64,000 nucleotides of DNA from Mesostigma viride (GCA_009746045.1 RPFO01000331.1:1-64000); one strand, 5' to 3'. Numbered from the stretch's first letter, positions 25,601 through 35,808 are shown. Made by a program: numbers and translations. Notes: generated by a model not told the origin, from the sequence alone.

Positions 25601-27133
25601 ATTCCTTGACATCCATGTACGTAGGCCAGCCATGATGACACCAATGGAGCCTGAATCCTCCTCGTTAATTACATAAATGCCAACCATGTACGTAGACAAG
25701 CCATGATGACCCCATGGGAGCCTGAATCCTCATCATTTACTATTCCTTGACATCCATGTACGTAGACGGGCCATGATGACACCATGGGAGCCTGAATCCT
25801 CATCATTTACTATTCCTTGACATCCATGTACGTAGGCCAGCCATGATGACACCAATGGAGCCTGAATCCTCATCATTAATTACATACATAAATGCCATGA
25901 TCATCAATGACCCCATGGGAGCCTGAATCCTCATCATTAAATACATAAATGCCACGGTCCATGTACGTAGACGGGCCATGATGACACCAATGGAGCCTGA
26001 ATCCTCATCATTAATTACATAAATGCCAACCATGTACATACACGGGCAATGATGACACCATGGGAGCCTGAATCCTCATCATTAATTACATAAATGCCAA
26101 CCATGTACGTAGGCCAGCCATGATGACACTATGGGAGCCTGAATCCTCATCATTAATTTCATACATGCCAACAACACGTAGACGGGCCATAATGACACCA
26201 CGGGAGCCTGAATCCTCATCATTTTTTTTTCTTTGACATCCATGTACGTAGGCCAGCCATGATGACACCATGGGAGCCTGAATCCTCATCATTTTTTTTC
26301 TGAGACATCCATGTACGTAGGCCAGCCATGATGACACCATGGGAGCCTGAATCCTCATCATTAAATACATACATGCCATCCATGTACGTAGACAGGCCAT
26401 GATGACACCATGGGAGCCTGAATCCTCATCATTTACTATTCCTTGACATCCATGTACGTAGACGGGCCATGATGACACCATGGGAGCCTGAATCCTCATC
26501 ATTTTTTTTTCTTTGACATCCATGTACATACGTAGGCCAGCCATGATGACACCAATGGAGCCTGAATTCTCATCATTAATTACATACATGCCATCCATGT
26601 ACGTAGACAGGCCATGACATCTGACACCATGGGAGCCTGAATCCTCATCATTTACTATTCCTTGACATCCATGTACGTAGACGGGCCATGATGACACCAT
26701 GGGAGCCTGAATCCTCATCATTTTTTTTTCTTTGACATCCATGTACATACGTAGGCCAGCCATGATGACACCAATGGAGCCTGAATCCTCATCATTAATT
26801 ACATACATAAATGCCAACCATGTACATACACGGGCAATGATGACACCAATGGAGCCTGAATCCTCATCATTAATTACATAAATGCCAACCATGTACATAC
26901 ACGGGCAATGATGACACCATGGGAGCCTGAATCCTCATCATTTTTTTTTTCTTTGACATCCATGTACATACGTAGGCCAGCCATGATGACACCAATGGAG
27001 CCTGAATCCTCATCATTAATTACATACATGCCATCCATGTACGTAGACAAGCCATGATGACACCATGGGAGCCTGAATCCTCATCATTAATTACATACAT
27101 GCCATCCATGTACGTAGACAGGCCATGATGACA
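22690..27133 (+). repeat. Satellite array, about 70-75 bp unit, about 60 copies
   Basis: Core 'CCATGATGACACCATGGGAG' plus 'CCTGAATCCTCATCATT', joined by 'TCCATGTACGTAG' and either an AT-rich linker (TAATTACATAAATGCC) or a T-rich linker (TTTTTTTCTTTGACA). Larger blocks of several units recur, for example around 22860-23250, 23640-23950 and 26030-26340, giving a higher-order structure. The array stops inside a unit at 27133, flush with the palindrome arm. Confidence 0.95.
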
Positions 27134-27225
27134 CTACGCCCAAGCAAGCTGACCCCATAGGCTCCGCCTAATGCTAGCTTCCGCGGCGGTCAAGCGGGGT
27201 CGTTGCCCCTCTCTGTGGCCCCCCG

Positions 27226-27675
27226 TTATGGGGGGGGTATATATATGGGCGTCCACCCGTCCGGCATCACTTGGTACGGACTCATACGGAATTTCACCAT
27301 GTTATGGTCGTCATAATACACCGCCATCCCCTTATCTATGGCAACGGCCATATCCTCCTGCTTGGGTGGCACGCCCTCTGTGTAGTATCCTTTACTTTCC
27401 GCCGGCGCCACGCGGTTCCTGGAGTGCCACCAATCCGCCAGTCTCTCCCACGGGAGAGCGCCCGCGCCCAGCCCGATCACCCCCACGGCCACCATCACCC
27501 CGCCCGCTATCATAAGCTTTTTCCATTTGGCCTCTTCTTCCCGGTATCTCTTCTCATCGTAGTCTCCTAGCAGGGTTTTGAACGCCCCGTACCCCAACAT
27601 CCCCAGTCCGGCCGCTGCGAGCACTCCCAGCAGACCGATCACAATCCACGTCGCGGACTCAGGCAGACCCCCCAT
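27226..27675 (-). CDS. Small membrane protein, left-arm copy
   Basis: 149 residues from the ATG at 27675 (MGGLPESATWIVIG). An upstream non-ATG extension is disregarded. Two hydrophobic helices are visible at about residues 8-32 and 50-73, separated by a charged loop (DEKRYREEEAKWKK). The C-terminal half is soluble and ends in a Pro-rich tail. The likely location is a membrane, possibly viral or organellar. A TATA-like CATAATTTATC lies upstream, on the minus strand near 27695-27705, and two CCAAT boxes (CTGATTGGCC, GTGATTGGCC on the plus strand near 27784 and 27824) precede it. It shares its upstream region with the divergent Cys/His-repeat gene at 28445. No family recognised. Confidence 0.7.
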   Translation of the reverse strand: MGGLPESATWIVIGLLGVLAAAGLGMLGYGAFKTLLGDYDEKRYREEEAKWKKLMIAGGVMVAVGVIGLGAGALPWERLADWWHSRNRVAPAESKGYYTEGVPPKQEDMAVAIDKGMAVYYDDHNMVKFRMSPYQVMPDGWTPIYIPPP

Positions 27676-27849
27676 GTTCCCACCTGACTGCTTGCATAAT
27701 TTATCGGGGGGCGACCGGCCTGTTCCAGCACGAACAGCCCCTTGACCCCGTTCTCGGAACACCCCCGGGCGGATCCCTGCACTCTGATTGGCCGGCTGGC
27801 CCTATGGAAACAAATCCCTGCACGGTGATTGGCCCGTTTTGTAAAAACG

Positions 27850-28170
27850 CAACCACAAGTGTTCCGTTCCTGAAAAAACACGCAGAACGGAGGGTGGGAC
27901 GACCATCAGTATAATCCCAAGATCCCGTGGTTGCGTGTCACTGCCCCCTTGGCTATCTCTTCTCCCATATTCTCCATAATTTTATGGTGAAAAATTTGAT
28001 CATAAAATATGGCTAAATTTTATGGTGAAAAAATCATAGTAAAAGAAACAGGGATGGCATGGTAGGGACACCCCTGTATACCGCAACCACGGGGTCCTAG
28101 CATAAAGCTGATGGTCGCTCCACCCCCTGTTCTGCGTGTTTTTCCAGGAACGGAACACTTGTGTTTGCGT
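27850..28170. promoter_or_regulatory. AT-rich imperfect inverted repeat between divergent genes; candidate origin or bidirectional promoter
   Basis: About 27850-27935 and 28083-28170 are imperfect inverted copies, sharing CAAGTGTTCCGTTCCTG, CACGCAGAAC and 'GACCATCAG'. Between them lies an AT-rich core (about 27970-28040) with 'AATTTTATGGTGAAAAA' twice. CCAAT boxes sit outside each half (27784, 27824, 28184, 28227). The mirror copy lies at about 30886-31206. Confidence 0.6.
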
Positions 28171-28389
28171 TTGGACAGAATGGACCAATCAGAAGTCTGG
28201 ATTTTGTTTTCTTTAGGGCTTCCAGCCAATCACGAAGCAGCAGCCTGTTCCTGGCCCGCCCCTCCCCCCGGTCCAAGGCGTGACAGACCCGTTCAAGCTG
28301 GAACAGGCCCGGCGGCGCGGCGCCACATTCGAGTTTCCCGCCAAAAGTGCCCACCCTCGGTGAGTCAGCGTGGGCGTGACGCGAGTCAG

Positions 28390-28405
28390 GCGGGCATAAA
28401 TAGAG
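28390..28405 (+). promoter_or_regulatory. TATA-like element of the Cys/His-repeat gene
   Basis: GGCATAAATAGAGACC about 45 bp upstream of the ATG at 28445, preceded by two CCAAT boxes (ACCAATCAG near 28182, GCCAATCACG near 28226). The arrangement is that of a cellular RNA polymerase II promoter. The mirror copy is at about 30651-30666. Confidence 0.6.
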
Positions 28406-28444
28406 ACCTGGGATAGGAGAAGGACACACGCACCACAGCCAACC

Positions 28445-29101
28445 ATGGCAAGTGGAAAGAGCTATTGGAAACGATCCGAAGGCGGGTGCGCGCACGGCAA
28501 GCGCCCGTCGTCCTGCTCGAAGTGCAACCTGTGCGAGCACGGGTGCTTCAAGCCCCGCTGCCTGAAAGGCTGCTCGCAGCTGTGCAAGCACGGCGCGAAG
28601 AAGGAGAGGTGCACGGAGTGCAAGGAGAAGTGTGCACACGGGAGGGCGTACTTCTGCAAGCACCTGGAGTGCCGCCTCGGTATCTGCGAGGAGCACAGCG
28701 CGTTGTGCAAGAAGGCCCTCGAGAAAAGCAGGTGCCCGTGGTGCCACCCGGGCCAGAGGGGCAAGGCCTGCAACGAGCGCTTCGTGAGGGACGCCGGCCT
28801 CTCGTCCACTTTCATCGACCTCTACGAGCGCGGCGGGGCCGCCACCATCGACGCCAGCAGGTGCGAGCACGGCCTGCTAAAGTTCCAGTGCCACGGGTGC
28901 GGCAAGTGCCGGCACGGCGTCTACAGGCCCGACTGCCAGGAGGGGTGCTTCCTGAGGTGCTGGCACGGCAAGAAGCCCGATCACTGCGCCACGTGCAACC
29001 CCAACCGCTGCCCTCACGGCAAGCTGATGAGGTGCGACCTCTGCGGCATGACCGCCCCCATCTCCCGGGTATCGCGGGAGCCAGTAAACCATATGGAGTA
29101 A
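28445..29101 (+). CDS. Cys/His-repeat zinc protein, left-arm copy
   Basis: 218 residues from the ATG at 28445. It contains many Cys-x-His-Gly units such as CAHGK, CEHGCFKPRC, CKHGAKKERC, CEHGLLKFQC, CRHGVYRPDC, CWHGKKPDHC and CPHGKLMRC, each followed by Cys-x2-3-Cys. This is a tandem array of small zinc-binding knuckles. Similar HG-Cys repeat proteins are known from giant viruses and algae (family knowledge, precise name not certain). The middle segment (about residues 85-135) is less Cys-rich. Basic residues between knuckles suggest nucleic-acid or protein binding. The palindrome gives it two identical copies. Its cellular-type promoter suggests early expression. Confidence 0.8.
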   Translation: MASGKSYWKRSEGGCAHGKRPSSCSKCNLCEHGCFKPRCLKGCSQLCKHGAKKERCTECKEKCAHGRAYFCKHLECRLGICEEHSALCKKALEKSRCPWCHPGQRGKACNERFVRDAGLSSTFIDLYERGGAATIDASRCEHGLLKFQCHGCGKCRHGVYRPDCQEGCFLRCWHGKKPDHCATCNPNRCPHGKLMRCDLCGMTAPISRVSREPVNHME

Positions 29102-29527
29102 TAAAATAATTCTTGCATCCCTCACACCCCAATGAGCCAACAATGAGTCCAAAGAACCATAAACGTAGATGAGCCAAAAGCGACCTCTAGCCAGGAGTAG
29201 CCCGCAGCCCCTCAGCCCGCGGGCCGACTCGGCCCGTTCTCGACCCGCTCGGCCCGTACCAAAGGAAACAAACGGGGAGTTAGTATACCCGCCACCCTCC
29301 ACGTGGCACCCGCAAAAGGAAACAACCGCGGGAAAAGAAACAAACGAAAGGAAACAAACGGCCACGCGTCAGGCGCCCATTGGTCCATAGGGAAACAACC
29401 CGCACTTTGGGGACGGCCAGGACGGTCGAACGAAACAATGCCAGCATAATATCTCACCCCGATGGTAAAAACCAAGGGTCCTCGGGCTAGTCGAGGGTTC
29501 TTCGGGTCGAGTCCGGGTTTCTAACGG
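29102..29527. other. Non-coding DNA next to the palindrome centre, with repeated GAAACAA motifs
   Basis: Between about 29261 and 29437 six variants of [A/G]GAAACAA[A/C] occur, four of them as AAAGGAAACAA or AAAAGAAACAA. Close to the centre are short self-complementary stretches (CCTCG...CGAGG). Open frames here are not supported. The same holds for 29528-29954 on the other arm. Confidence 0.55.
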
Positions 29528-29954
29528 CCGTTAGAAACCCGGACTCGACCCGAAGAACCCTCGACTAGCCCGAGGACCCTTGGTTTTTACCATCGGGGTG
29601 AGATATTATGCTGGCATTGTTTCGTTCGACCGTCCTGGCCGTCCCCAAAGTGCGGGTTGTTTCCCTATGGACCAATGGGCGCCTGACGCGTGGCCGTTTG
29701 TTTCCTTTCGTTTGTTTCTTTTCCCGCGGTTGTTTCCTTTTGCGGGTGCCACGTGGAGGGTGGCGGGTATACTAACTCCCCGTTTGTTTCCTTTGGTACG
29801 GGCCGAGCGGGTCGAGAACGGGCCGAGTCGGCCCGCGGGCTGAGGGGCTGCGGGCTACTCCTGGCTAGAGGTCGCTTTTGGCTCATCTACGTTTATGGTT
29901 CTTTGGACTCATTGTTGGCTCATTGGGGGTGTGAGGGATGCAAGAATTATTTTA

Positions 29955-30611
29955 TTACTCCATATGGTTTACTGGCTCCCGCGATACCCGGGAGATGGGG
30001 GCGGTCATGCCGCAGAGGTCGCACCTCATCAGCTTGCCGTGAGGGCAGCGGTTGGGGTTGCACGTGGCGCAGTGATCGGGCTTCTTGCCGTGCCAGCACC
30101 TCAGGAAGCACCCCTCCTGGCAGTCGGGCCTGTAGACGCCGTGCCGGCACTTGCCGCACCCGTGGCACTGGAACTTTAGCAGGCCGTGCTCGCACCTGCT
30201 GGCGTCGATGGTGGCGGCCCCGCCGCGCTCGTAGAGGTCGATGAAAGTGGACGAGAGGCCGGCGTCCCTCACGAAGCGCTCGTTGCAGGCCTTGCCCCTC
30301 TGGCCCGGGTGGCACCACGGGCACCTGCTTTTCTCGAGGGCCTTCTTGCACAACGCGCTGTGCTCCTCGCAGATACCGAGGCGGCACTCCAGGTGCTTGC
30401 AGAAGTACGCCCTCCCGTGTGCACACTTCTCCTTGCACTCCGTGCACCTCTCCTTCTTCGCGCCGTGCTTGCACAGCTGCGAGCAGCCTTTCAGGCAGCG
30501 GGGCTTGAAGCACCCGTGCTCGCACAGGTTGCACTTCGAGCAGGACGACGGGCGCTTGCCGTGCGCGCACCCGCCTTCGGATCGTTTCCAATAGCTCTTT
30601 CCACTTGCCAT
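29955..30611 (-). CDS. Cys/His-repeat zinc protein, right-arm copy
   Basis: Identical in protein sequence to the gene at 28445-29101, inverted. The two copies point toward the centre of the palindrome. Identity at all codon positions implies very recent duplication or continuing gene conversion. Confidence 0.8.
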   Translation of the reverse strand: MASGKSYWKRSEGGCAHGKRPSSCSKCNLCEHGCFKPRCLKGCSQLCKHGAKKERCTECKEKCAHGRAYFCKHLECRLGICEEHSALCKKALEKSRCPWCHPGQRGKACNERFVRDAGLSSTFIDLYERGGAATIDASRCEHGLLKFQCHGCGKCRHGVYRPDCQEGCFLRCWHGKKPDHCATCNPNRCPHGKLMRCDLCGMTAPISRVSREPVNHME

Positions 30612-30885
30612 GGTTGGCTGTGGTGCGTGTGTCCTTCTCCTATCCCAGGTCTCTATTTATGCCCGCCTGACTCGCGTCACGCCCACGCTGACTCACCGAG
30701 GGTGGGCACTTTTGGCGGGAAACTCGAATGTGGCGCCGCGCCGCCGGGCCTGTTCCAGCTTGAACGGGTCTGTCACGCCTTGGACCGGGGGGAGGGGCGG
30801 GCCAGGAACAGGCTGCTGCTTCGTGATTGGCTGGAAGCCCTAAAGAAAACAAAATCCAGACTTCTGATTGGTCCATTCTGTCCAA

Positions 30886-31206
30886 ACGCAAACACAAGTG
30901 TTCCGTTCCTGGAAAAACACGCAGAACAGGGGGTGGAGCGACCATCAGCTTTATGCTAGGACCCCGTGGTTGCGGTATACAGGGGTGTCCCTACCATGCC
31001 ATCCCTGTTTCTTTTACTATGATTTTTTCACCATAAAATTTAGCCATATTTTATGATCAAATTTTTCACCATAAAATTATGGAGAATATGGGAGAAGAGA
31101 TAGCCAAGGGGGCAGTGACACGCAACCACGGGATCTTGGGATTATACTGATGGTCGTCCCACCCTCCGTTCTGCGTGTTTTTTCAGGAACGGAACACTTG
31201 TGGTTG
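30886..31206. promoter_or_regulatory. Mirror copy of the AT-rich inverted repeat
   Basis: Inverted copy of 27850-28170, between the two divergent right-arm genes. Confidence 0.6.
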
Positions 31207-31380
31207 CGTTTTTACAAAACGGGCCAATCACCGTGCAGGGATTTGTTTCCATAGGGCCAGCCGGCCAATCAGAGTGCAGGGATCCGCCCGGGGGTGTTCC
31301 GAGAACGGGGTCAAGGGGCTGTTCGTGCTGGAACAGGCCGGTCGCCCCCCGATAAATTATGCAAGCAGTCAGGTGGGAAC

Positions 31381-31830
31381 ATGGGGGGTCTGCCTGAGTC
31401 CGCGACGTGGATTGTGATCGGTCTGCTGGGAGTGCTCGCAGCGGCCGGACTGGGGATGTTGGGGTACGGGGCGTTCAAAACCCTGCTAGGAGACTACGAT
31501 GAGAAGAGATACCGGGAAGAAGAGGCCAAATGGAAAAAGCTTATGATAGCGGGCGGGGTGATGGTGGCCGTGGGGGTGATCGGGCTGGGCGCGGGCGCTC
31601 TCCCGTGGGAGAGACTGGCGGATTGGTGGCACTCCAGGAACCGCGTGGCGCCGGCGGAAAGTAAAGGATACTACACAGAGGGCGTGCCACCCAAGCAGGA
31701 GGATATGGCCGTTGCCATAGATAAGGGGATGGCGGTGTATTATGACGACCATAACATGGTGAAATTCCGTATGAGTCCGTACCAAGTGATGCCGGACGGG
31801 TGGACGCCCATATATATACCCCCCCCATAA
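31381..31830 (+). CDS. Small membrane protein, right-arm copy
   Basis: 149 residues, identical to 27226-27675. The ATG at 31381 is about 25 bp after GATAAATTATGC, a TATA-like element. It has two hydrophobic helices and a Pro-rich C-terminus (IYIPPP). A G/C-rich inverted stretch follows the stop before the arm ends. Confidence 0.7.
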   Translation: MGGLPESATWIVIGLLGVLAAAGLGMLGYGAFKTLLGDYDEKRYREEEAKWKKLMIAGGVMVAVGVIGLGAGALPWERLADWWHSRNRVAPAESKGYYTEGVPPKQEDMAVAIDKGMAVYYDDHNMVKFRMSPYQVMPDGWTPIYIPPP

Positions 31831-31974
31831 CGGGGGGCCACAGAGAGGGGCAACGACCCCGCTTGACCGCCGCGGAAGCTAGCATTAGGCGGAGCCTATG
31901 GGGTCAGCTTGCTTGGGCGTAGGTTCAGCGCACTTCGTTGCGATCAATAGGGTTATCGGAGTTCAAAAGCCTCC

Positions 31975-32145
31975 TACGTTTCACGAGGGTGACCCCATTC
32001 CCCTCCTCGGCCCGCGTGTGCCCCCATTCCCCTCCTCGGCCCGCGTGTGCCCCCATTCCCCTCCTCGGCCCGCGTGTGCCCCCATTCCCCTCCTCGGGGC
32101 GCGTGTGCCCCCATTCGGCCCTCTGGGCGCGTGTGCCCCCATTCC
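31975..32145 (+). repeat. Tandem repeat, about 28 bp unit, 4-5 copies
   Basis: 'CCCGCGTGTGCCCCCATTCC' followed by 'CCTCCTCGG', degenerating toward 32230 into G-rich sequence. Confidence 0.9.
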
Positions 32146-32311
32146 CTCCCGTGGGCCGCGTGTGTTGTCGGCCCTCTGTCGGCCCGCGTGGGTGCCGTGG
32201 GGGGCCGTGTGGGTCGTGGGGGCCGTGGGGGGCGTGGGGGCAAAAGGGCCCTTATACTCGGTGGGAGGAAAGAAACAAAAAAATCAAAAGGTGTGGTGGT
32301 TCGAACCCGCG

Positions 32312-32430
32312 TTTCTCGGTCATCTTCCCAGTGAAGGGTAGCGACTCCACGCCTGTCCGCCCCGTGAGCTGCGAGCCTCGGGTCCGCGTTTCTGTCATCT
32401 TCCCAGTCAAGGGTAGCCACTCCACGCGAT
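32312..32430 (+). repeat. Two direct copies of a 40-bp sequence
   Basis: 'GTCATCTTCCCAGTGAAGGG' followed by 'TAGCGACTCCACGC' at about 32319, and a near-identical copy at about 32394. Confidence 0.8.
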
Positions 32431-32516
32431 CCCTCCGCCCGCAGGCGATGGTAATCTATCGTTTTTTTCCCCTTATAAGCGTGTTTTTTCTGGGGGTGGC
32501 GGTTGGCGGGTGGCGG

Positions 32517-32810
32517 GCGGGGCTATTGGGGCTATTGGGGCTATTGGGGTTATTGGGCTATTGGGGTGATTGGGGCTATTGGGGCTATTGGGGTTATTGG
32601 GGTTATTGGGGCTATTGGGGCTATTGGGGTTATTGGGGTTATTGGGGTTATTGGGGCTATTGGGGCTATCGGGGCTATCGGGGCTATTGGGGCTATTGGG
32701 GTTATTGGGGTTATTGGGGTTATTGGGGTTATTGGGGCTATTGGGCTATCGGGGCTATTGGGGCTATTGGGGCTATTGGGGCTATTGGGCTATCGGGGCT
32801 ATCGGGGGCC
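32517..32810 (+). repeat. 10-bp tandem repeat (GGGGCTATTG / GGGGTTATTG), about 29 copies
   Basis: Units alternate between C and T at one position. Three overlapping Gly/Leu- or Trp/Gly/Tyr-rich frames are repeat translations. Confidence 0.95.
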
Positions 32811-33440
32811 GCAGGGCCGGGCCGCGGAGCGGTGGGGGTTGGTGGGAGGGGGGGGGCTGGTGGGCACACGCGTAGGAAACGTTACTAGGACACTGGCATG
32901 ACCGTTTCTAGATCAATATAAGCGGTTTATACCTATTGCAATGAATGAATACATGATTTAAGTGTCACTTACATAGCAAAAATTCGAATTTGAGCTAAGT
33001 TTCTCACAAACGGGTGACCAAACTCGAATTCTGAGGCGTGTTAGGGGTCAAATATCGTTGGAAAGGTAGTACAACTATCAAAAAATTAGTACAATTGCTA
33101 TAGAAGTAGTACAAATATCTCGGAAGTAGTACAAATGTCAGTCCATAGTACAGATCTCGGTTCGACAGAATTAGCGTGCCGGACTTAGCGCACGATGCAT
33201 GGGTGCGTGAATTTAATGCATATAACGCGCTATTTTTATGTAAAATGCAATTGTTGAGTGCATAAAGGCTTGCACAACACTTGAAATGGTTGTTAGTGAG
33301 TAAAAGTGAGCGAGTGCAAGCAAGCGAGCGAAATCAAGCGAGTAAACGCGGCAATCTGCACCAATTCGCCATCAATTTGCTGGATCTGGAACGAAATATG
33401 AAACGCCACGAAAACGAAGCGGGCGATAAGGTGTGTCCTT
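32811..33440. other. Unique spacer with short AGTAGTACAAAT repeats; no gene seen
   Basis: Four or five copies of 'AGTAGTACAA' plus 'ATATC' variants at about 33065-33150, then a GAGCGAGTGCAAGC-like stretch at 33298-33350. Confidence 0.6.
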
Positions 33441-34010
33441 AGCTAGCTTACATCAAAGCCGCTATCAATCGTTATTTTCTTTGCGTTTCTAGCTAGCTTA
33501 GATCAAAGCCGGCACTCATCGTCATTTTCTTTGCGTTTCTAGCTAGCTTAGATCAAAGCCGGCACTCATCGTCATTTTCTTTGCGTTTCTAGCTAGCTTA
33601 GATCAAAGCCGGCACTCATCGTCATTTTCTTTGCGTTTCTAGCTAGCTTAGATCAAAGCCGGCACCCATCGTCATTTTCTTTGCGTTTCTAGCTAGCTTA
33701 GATCAAAGCCGGCACTCATCGTCATTTTCTTTGCGTTTCTAGCTAGCTTAGATCAAAGCCGGCACTCATCGTCATTTTCTTTGCGTTTCTAGCTAGCTTA
33801 GATCAAAGCCGGCACCCATCGTCATTTTCTTTGCGTTTCTAGCTAGCTTAGATCAAAGCCGGCACTCATCGTCATTTTCTTTGCGTTTCTAGCTAGCTTA
33901 TATCAAAGCCGGCACCCATCGTCATTTTCTTTGCGTTTCTAGCTAGCTTAGATCAAAGCCGGCACTCATCGTCATTTTCTTTGCGTTTCTAGCTAGCTTA
34001 AACAAATGCC
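33441..34010 (+). repeat. 50-bp tandem repeat, about 11 copies
   Basis: Unit 'AGCTAGCTTAGATCAAAGCC' followed by 'GGCACTCATCGTCATTTTCT' and 'TTGCGTTTCT'. Internal copies are almost identical; end copies are diverged. Confidence 0.95.
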
Positions 34011-34114
34011 GGCATCCTCCCATTGCTATTTCGTTTCTAGCTACGCCCTTGGTAGCATAGATGATCATTTGTCCATCCTTGTCGATTCCCATGGTATTAT
34101 TAAAGTGGCTAGCC

Positions 34115-35605
34115 TATTTTTACTATGGGATAAGCTATCAAATTTTTATTAAGGCCATAGCCTTGTTTGTTTATGGGAAGTGCTGCCACCATTATGCACA
34201 TGGCACCTAACCCACAGCCCACTTTTATAGGGGAAATGCTGTCAAAATTTTATTAAGGGCCATAGCCTTGATTTATTTATGGGAAGTGCTGCCACCGTTA
34301 TGCACGTGGCACCTAACCCACAGCCCACTTTTATAGGGGAAATGCTGTCAAAATTTTATTAAGGCCCTAGCCTTGTTTGTTTATGGGAAGTGCTGCCACC
34401 ATTATGCACATGGCACCTAACCCACAGCCCACTTTTATAGGGGAAATGCTGTCAAAATTTTATTAGGGCCATAGCCTTGTTTGTTTATGGGAAGTGATGC
34501 CACCATTATGCACATGGCACCTAACCCACAGCCCACTTTTATAGGGGAAATGCTGTCAAAATTTTACTAAGGCCCTAGCCTTGATTTATTTATGGGAAGT
34601 GCTGCCACTCATTTGCACATGGCACCTAACCCACAGCCCACTTTTATAGGGGAAATGCTGTCAAAATTTTACTAAGGCCCTAGCCTTGATTTATTTATGG
34701 GAAGTGATGCCACTCATTTGCACATGGCACCTAACCCACAGCCCACTTTTATAGGGGAAATGCTGTCAAAATTTTACTAAGGCCCTAGCCTTGATTTATT
34801 TATGGGAAGTGATGCCACTCATTTGCACATGGCACCTAACCCACAGCCCACTTTTATAGGGGAAATGCTGTCAAAATTTTACTAAGGCCCTAGCCTTGAT
34901 TTATTTATGGGAAGTGCTGCCACTCATTTGCACATGGCACCTAACCCACAGCCCACTTTTATAGGGGAAATGCTGTCAAAATTTTACTAAGGCCCTAGCC
35001 TTGATTTATTTATGGGAAGTGCTGCCACTCATTTGCACATGGCACCTAACCCACAGCCCACTTTTATAGGGGAAATGCTGTCAAAATTTTACTAAGGCCC
35101 TAGCCTTGATTTATTTATGGGAAGTGATGCCACCATTATGCACATGGCACCTAACCCACAGCCCACTTTTATAGGGGAAATGCTGTCAAAATTTTACTAA
35201 GGCCCTAGCCTTGATTTATTTATGGGAAGTGATGCCACCATTATGCACATGGCACCTAACCCACAGCCCACTTTTATAGGGGAAATGCTGTCAAAATTTT
35301 ACTAAGGCCCTAGCCTTGATTTATTTATGGGAAGTGCTGCCACCATTATGCACATGGCACCTAACCCACAGCCCACTTTTATAGGGGAAATGCTGTCAAA
35401 ATTTTACTAAGGCCCTAGCCTTGATTTATTTATGGGAAGTGCTGCCACTCATTTGCACATGGCACCTAACCCACAGCCCACTTTTATAGGGGAAATGCTG
35501 TCAAAATTTTACTAAGGCCCTAGCCTTGATTTATTTATGGGAAGTGCTGCCACTCATTTGCACATGGCACCTAACCCACAGCCCACTTTTATAGGGGAAA
35601 TGCCT
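34115..35605 (+). repeat. 105-bp tandem repeat, about 14 copies
   Basis: Unit contains 'CCTTGATTTATTTATGGGAA', 'GCACATGGCACCTAACCCAC' and 'TTTTATAGGGGAAATGCTGT'. Two further diverged units lie inside the viral block at 39303-39510. Confidence 0.95.
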
Positions 35606-35808
35606 GTACTTGGTTATACTTCGATCGAGGCAACTATCCTAGGAATGAATGAACATGCATTGAGTGAGACTTTGGGACTTGGTTTTATTCCATTTGGGAC
35701 TTGGTTTTATTCCATTTACATTTATTACAAGTTTAGTTATTTACAAGGGTTCGTATATCTGACCAAGGCGAGACTAAGGCGCCTATTCCCAAATAAGACT
35801 TGGCTAAT

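Larger units (their letters stand above)
27134..29527 (+). repeat. Left arm of a 4.8 kb spacer-less palindrome
   Basis: Inverted copy of 29528-31922. The only difference noticed is C4 at 29127-29130 against G5 at 29925-29929. The centre is CTAACGGCCGTTAG (29521-29534) with no spacer. Each arm carries two divergent genes, at distal and middle positions, and about 425 bp of non-coding DNA next to the centre. Confidence 0.95.
29528..31922 (-). repeat. Right arm of the 4.8 kb palindrome
   Basis: Inverted copy of the left arm. Beyond 31922 the flanking sequence (G/C-rich tandem repeats) is unrelated to the left flank (satellite). Confidence 0.95.

Noticed and set aside
21673-27000. Many open frames in the minisatellite and satellite arrays
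   Set aside because: They are periodic translations of repeat units with no independent coding signal.
28877-30244. Frames of 120-184 codons antisense to the Cys/His-repeat genes
   Set aside because: They are complementary-strand shadows of high-GC coding sequence and extend across the palindrome centre region without promoters.
27134-31922. Palindrome as a simple fold-back chimera of one read
   Set aside because: The two outer flanks are completely different and the arms end at the same point, which a fold-back of a single strand would not produce. Assembly error is still possible and is listed as a check.
32295-32320. tRNA-like B box (GGTTCGAACCC)
   Set aside because: No A box, acceptor stem or anticodon arm could be built around it.
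33441-35605. Possible CRISPR array (regular repeats)
   Set aside because: The repeats are directly contiguous with no unique spacers, no cas genes are present, and the context is eukaryotic or viral.
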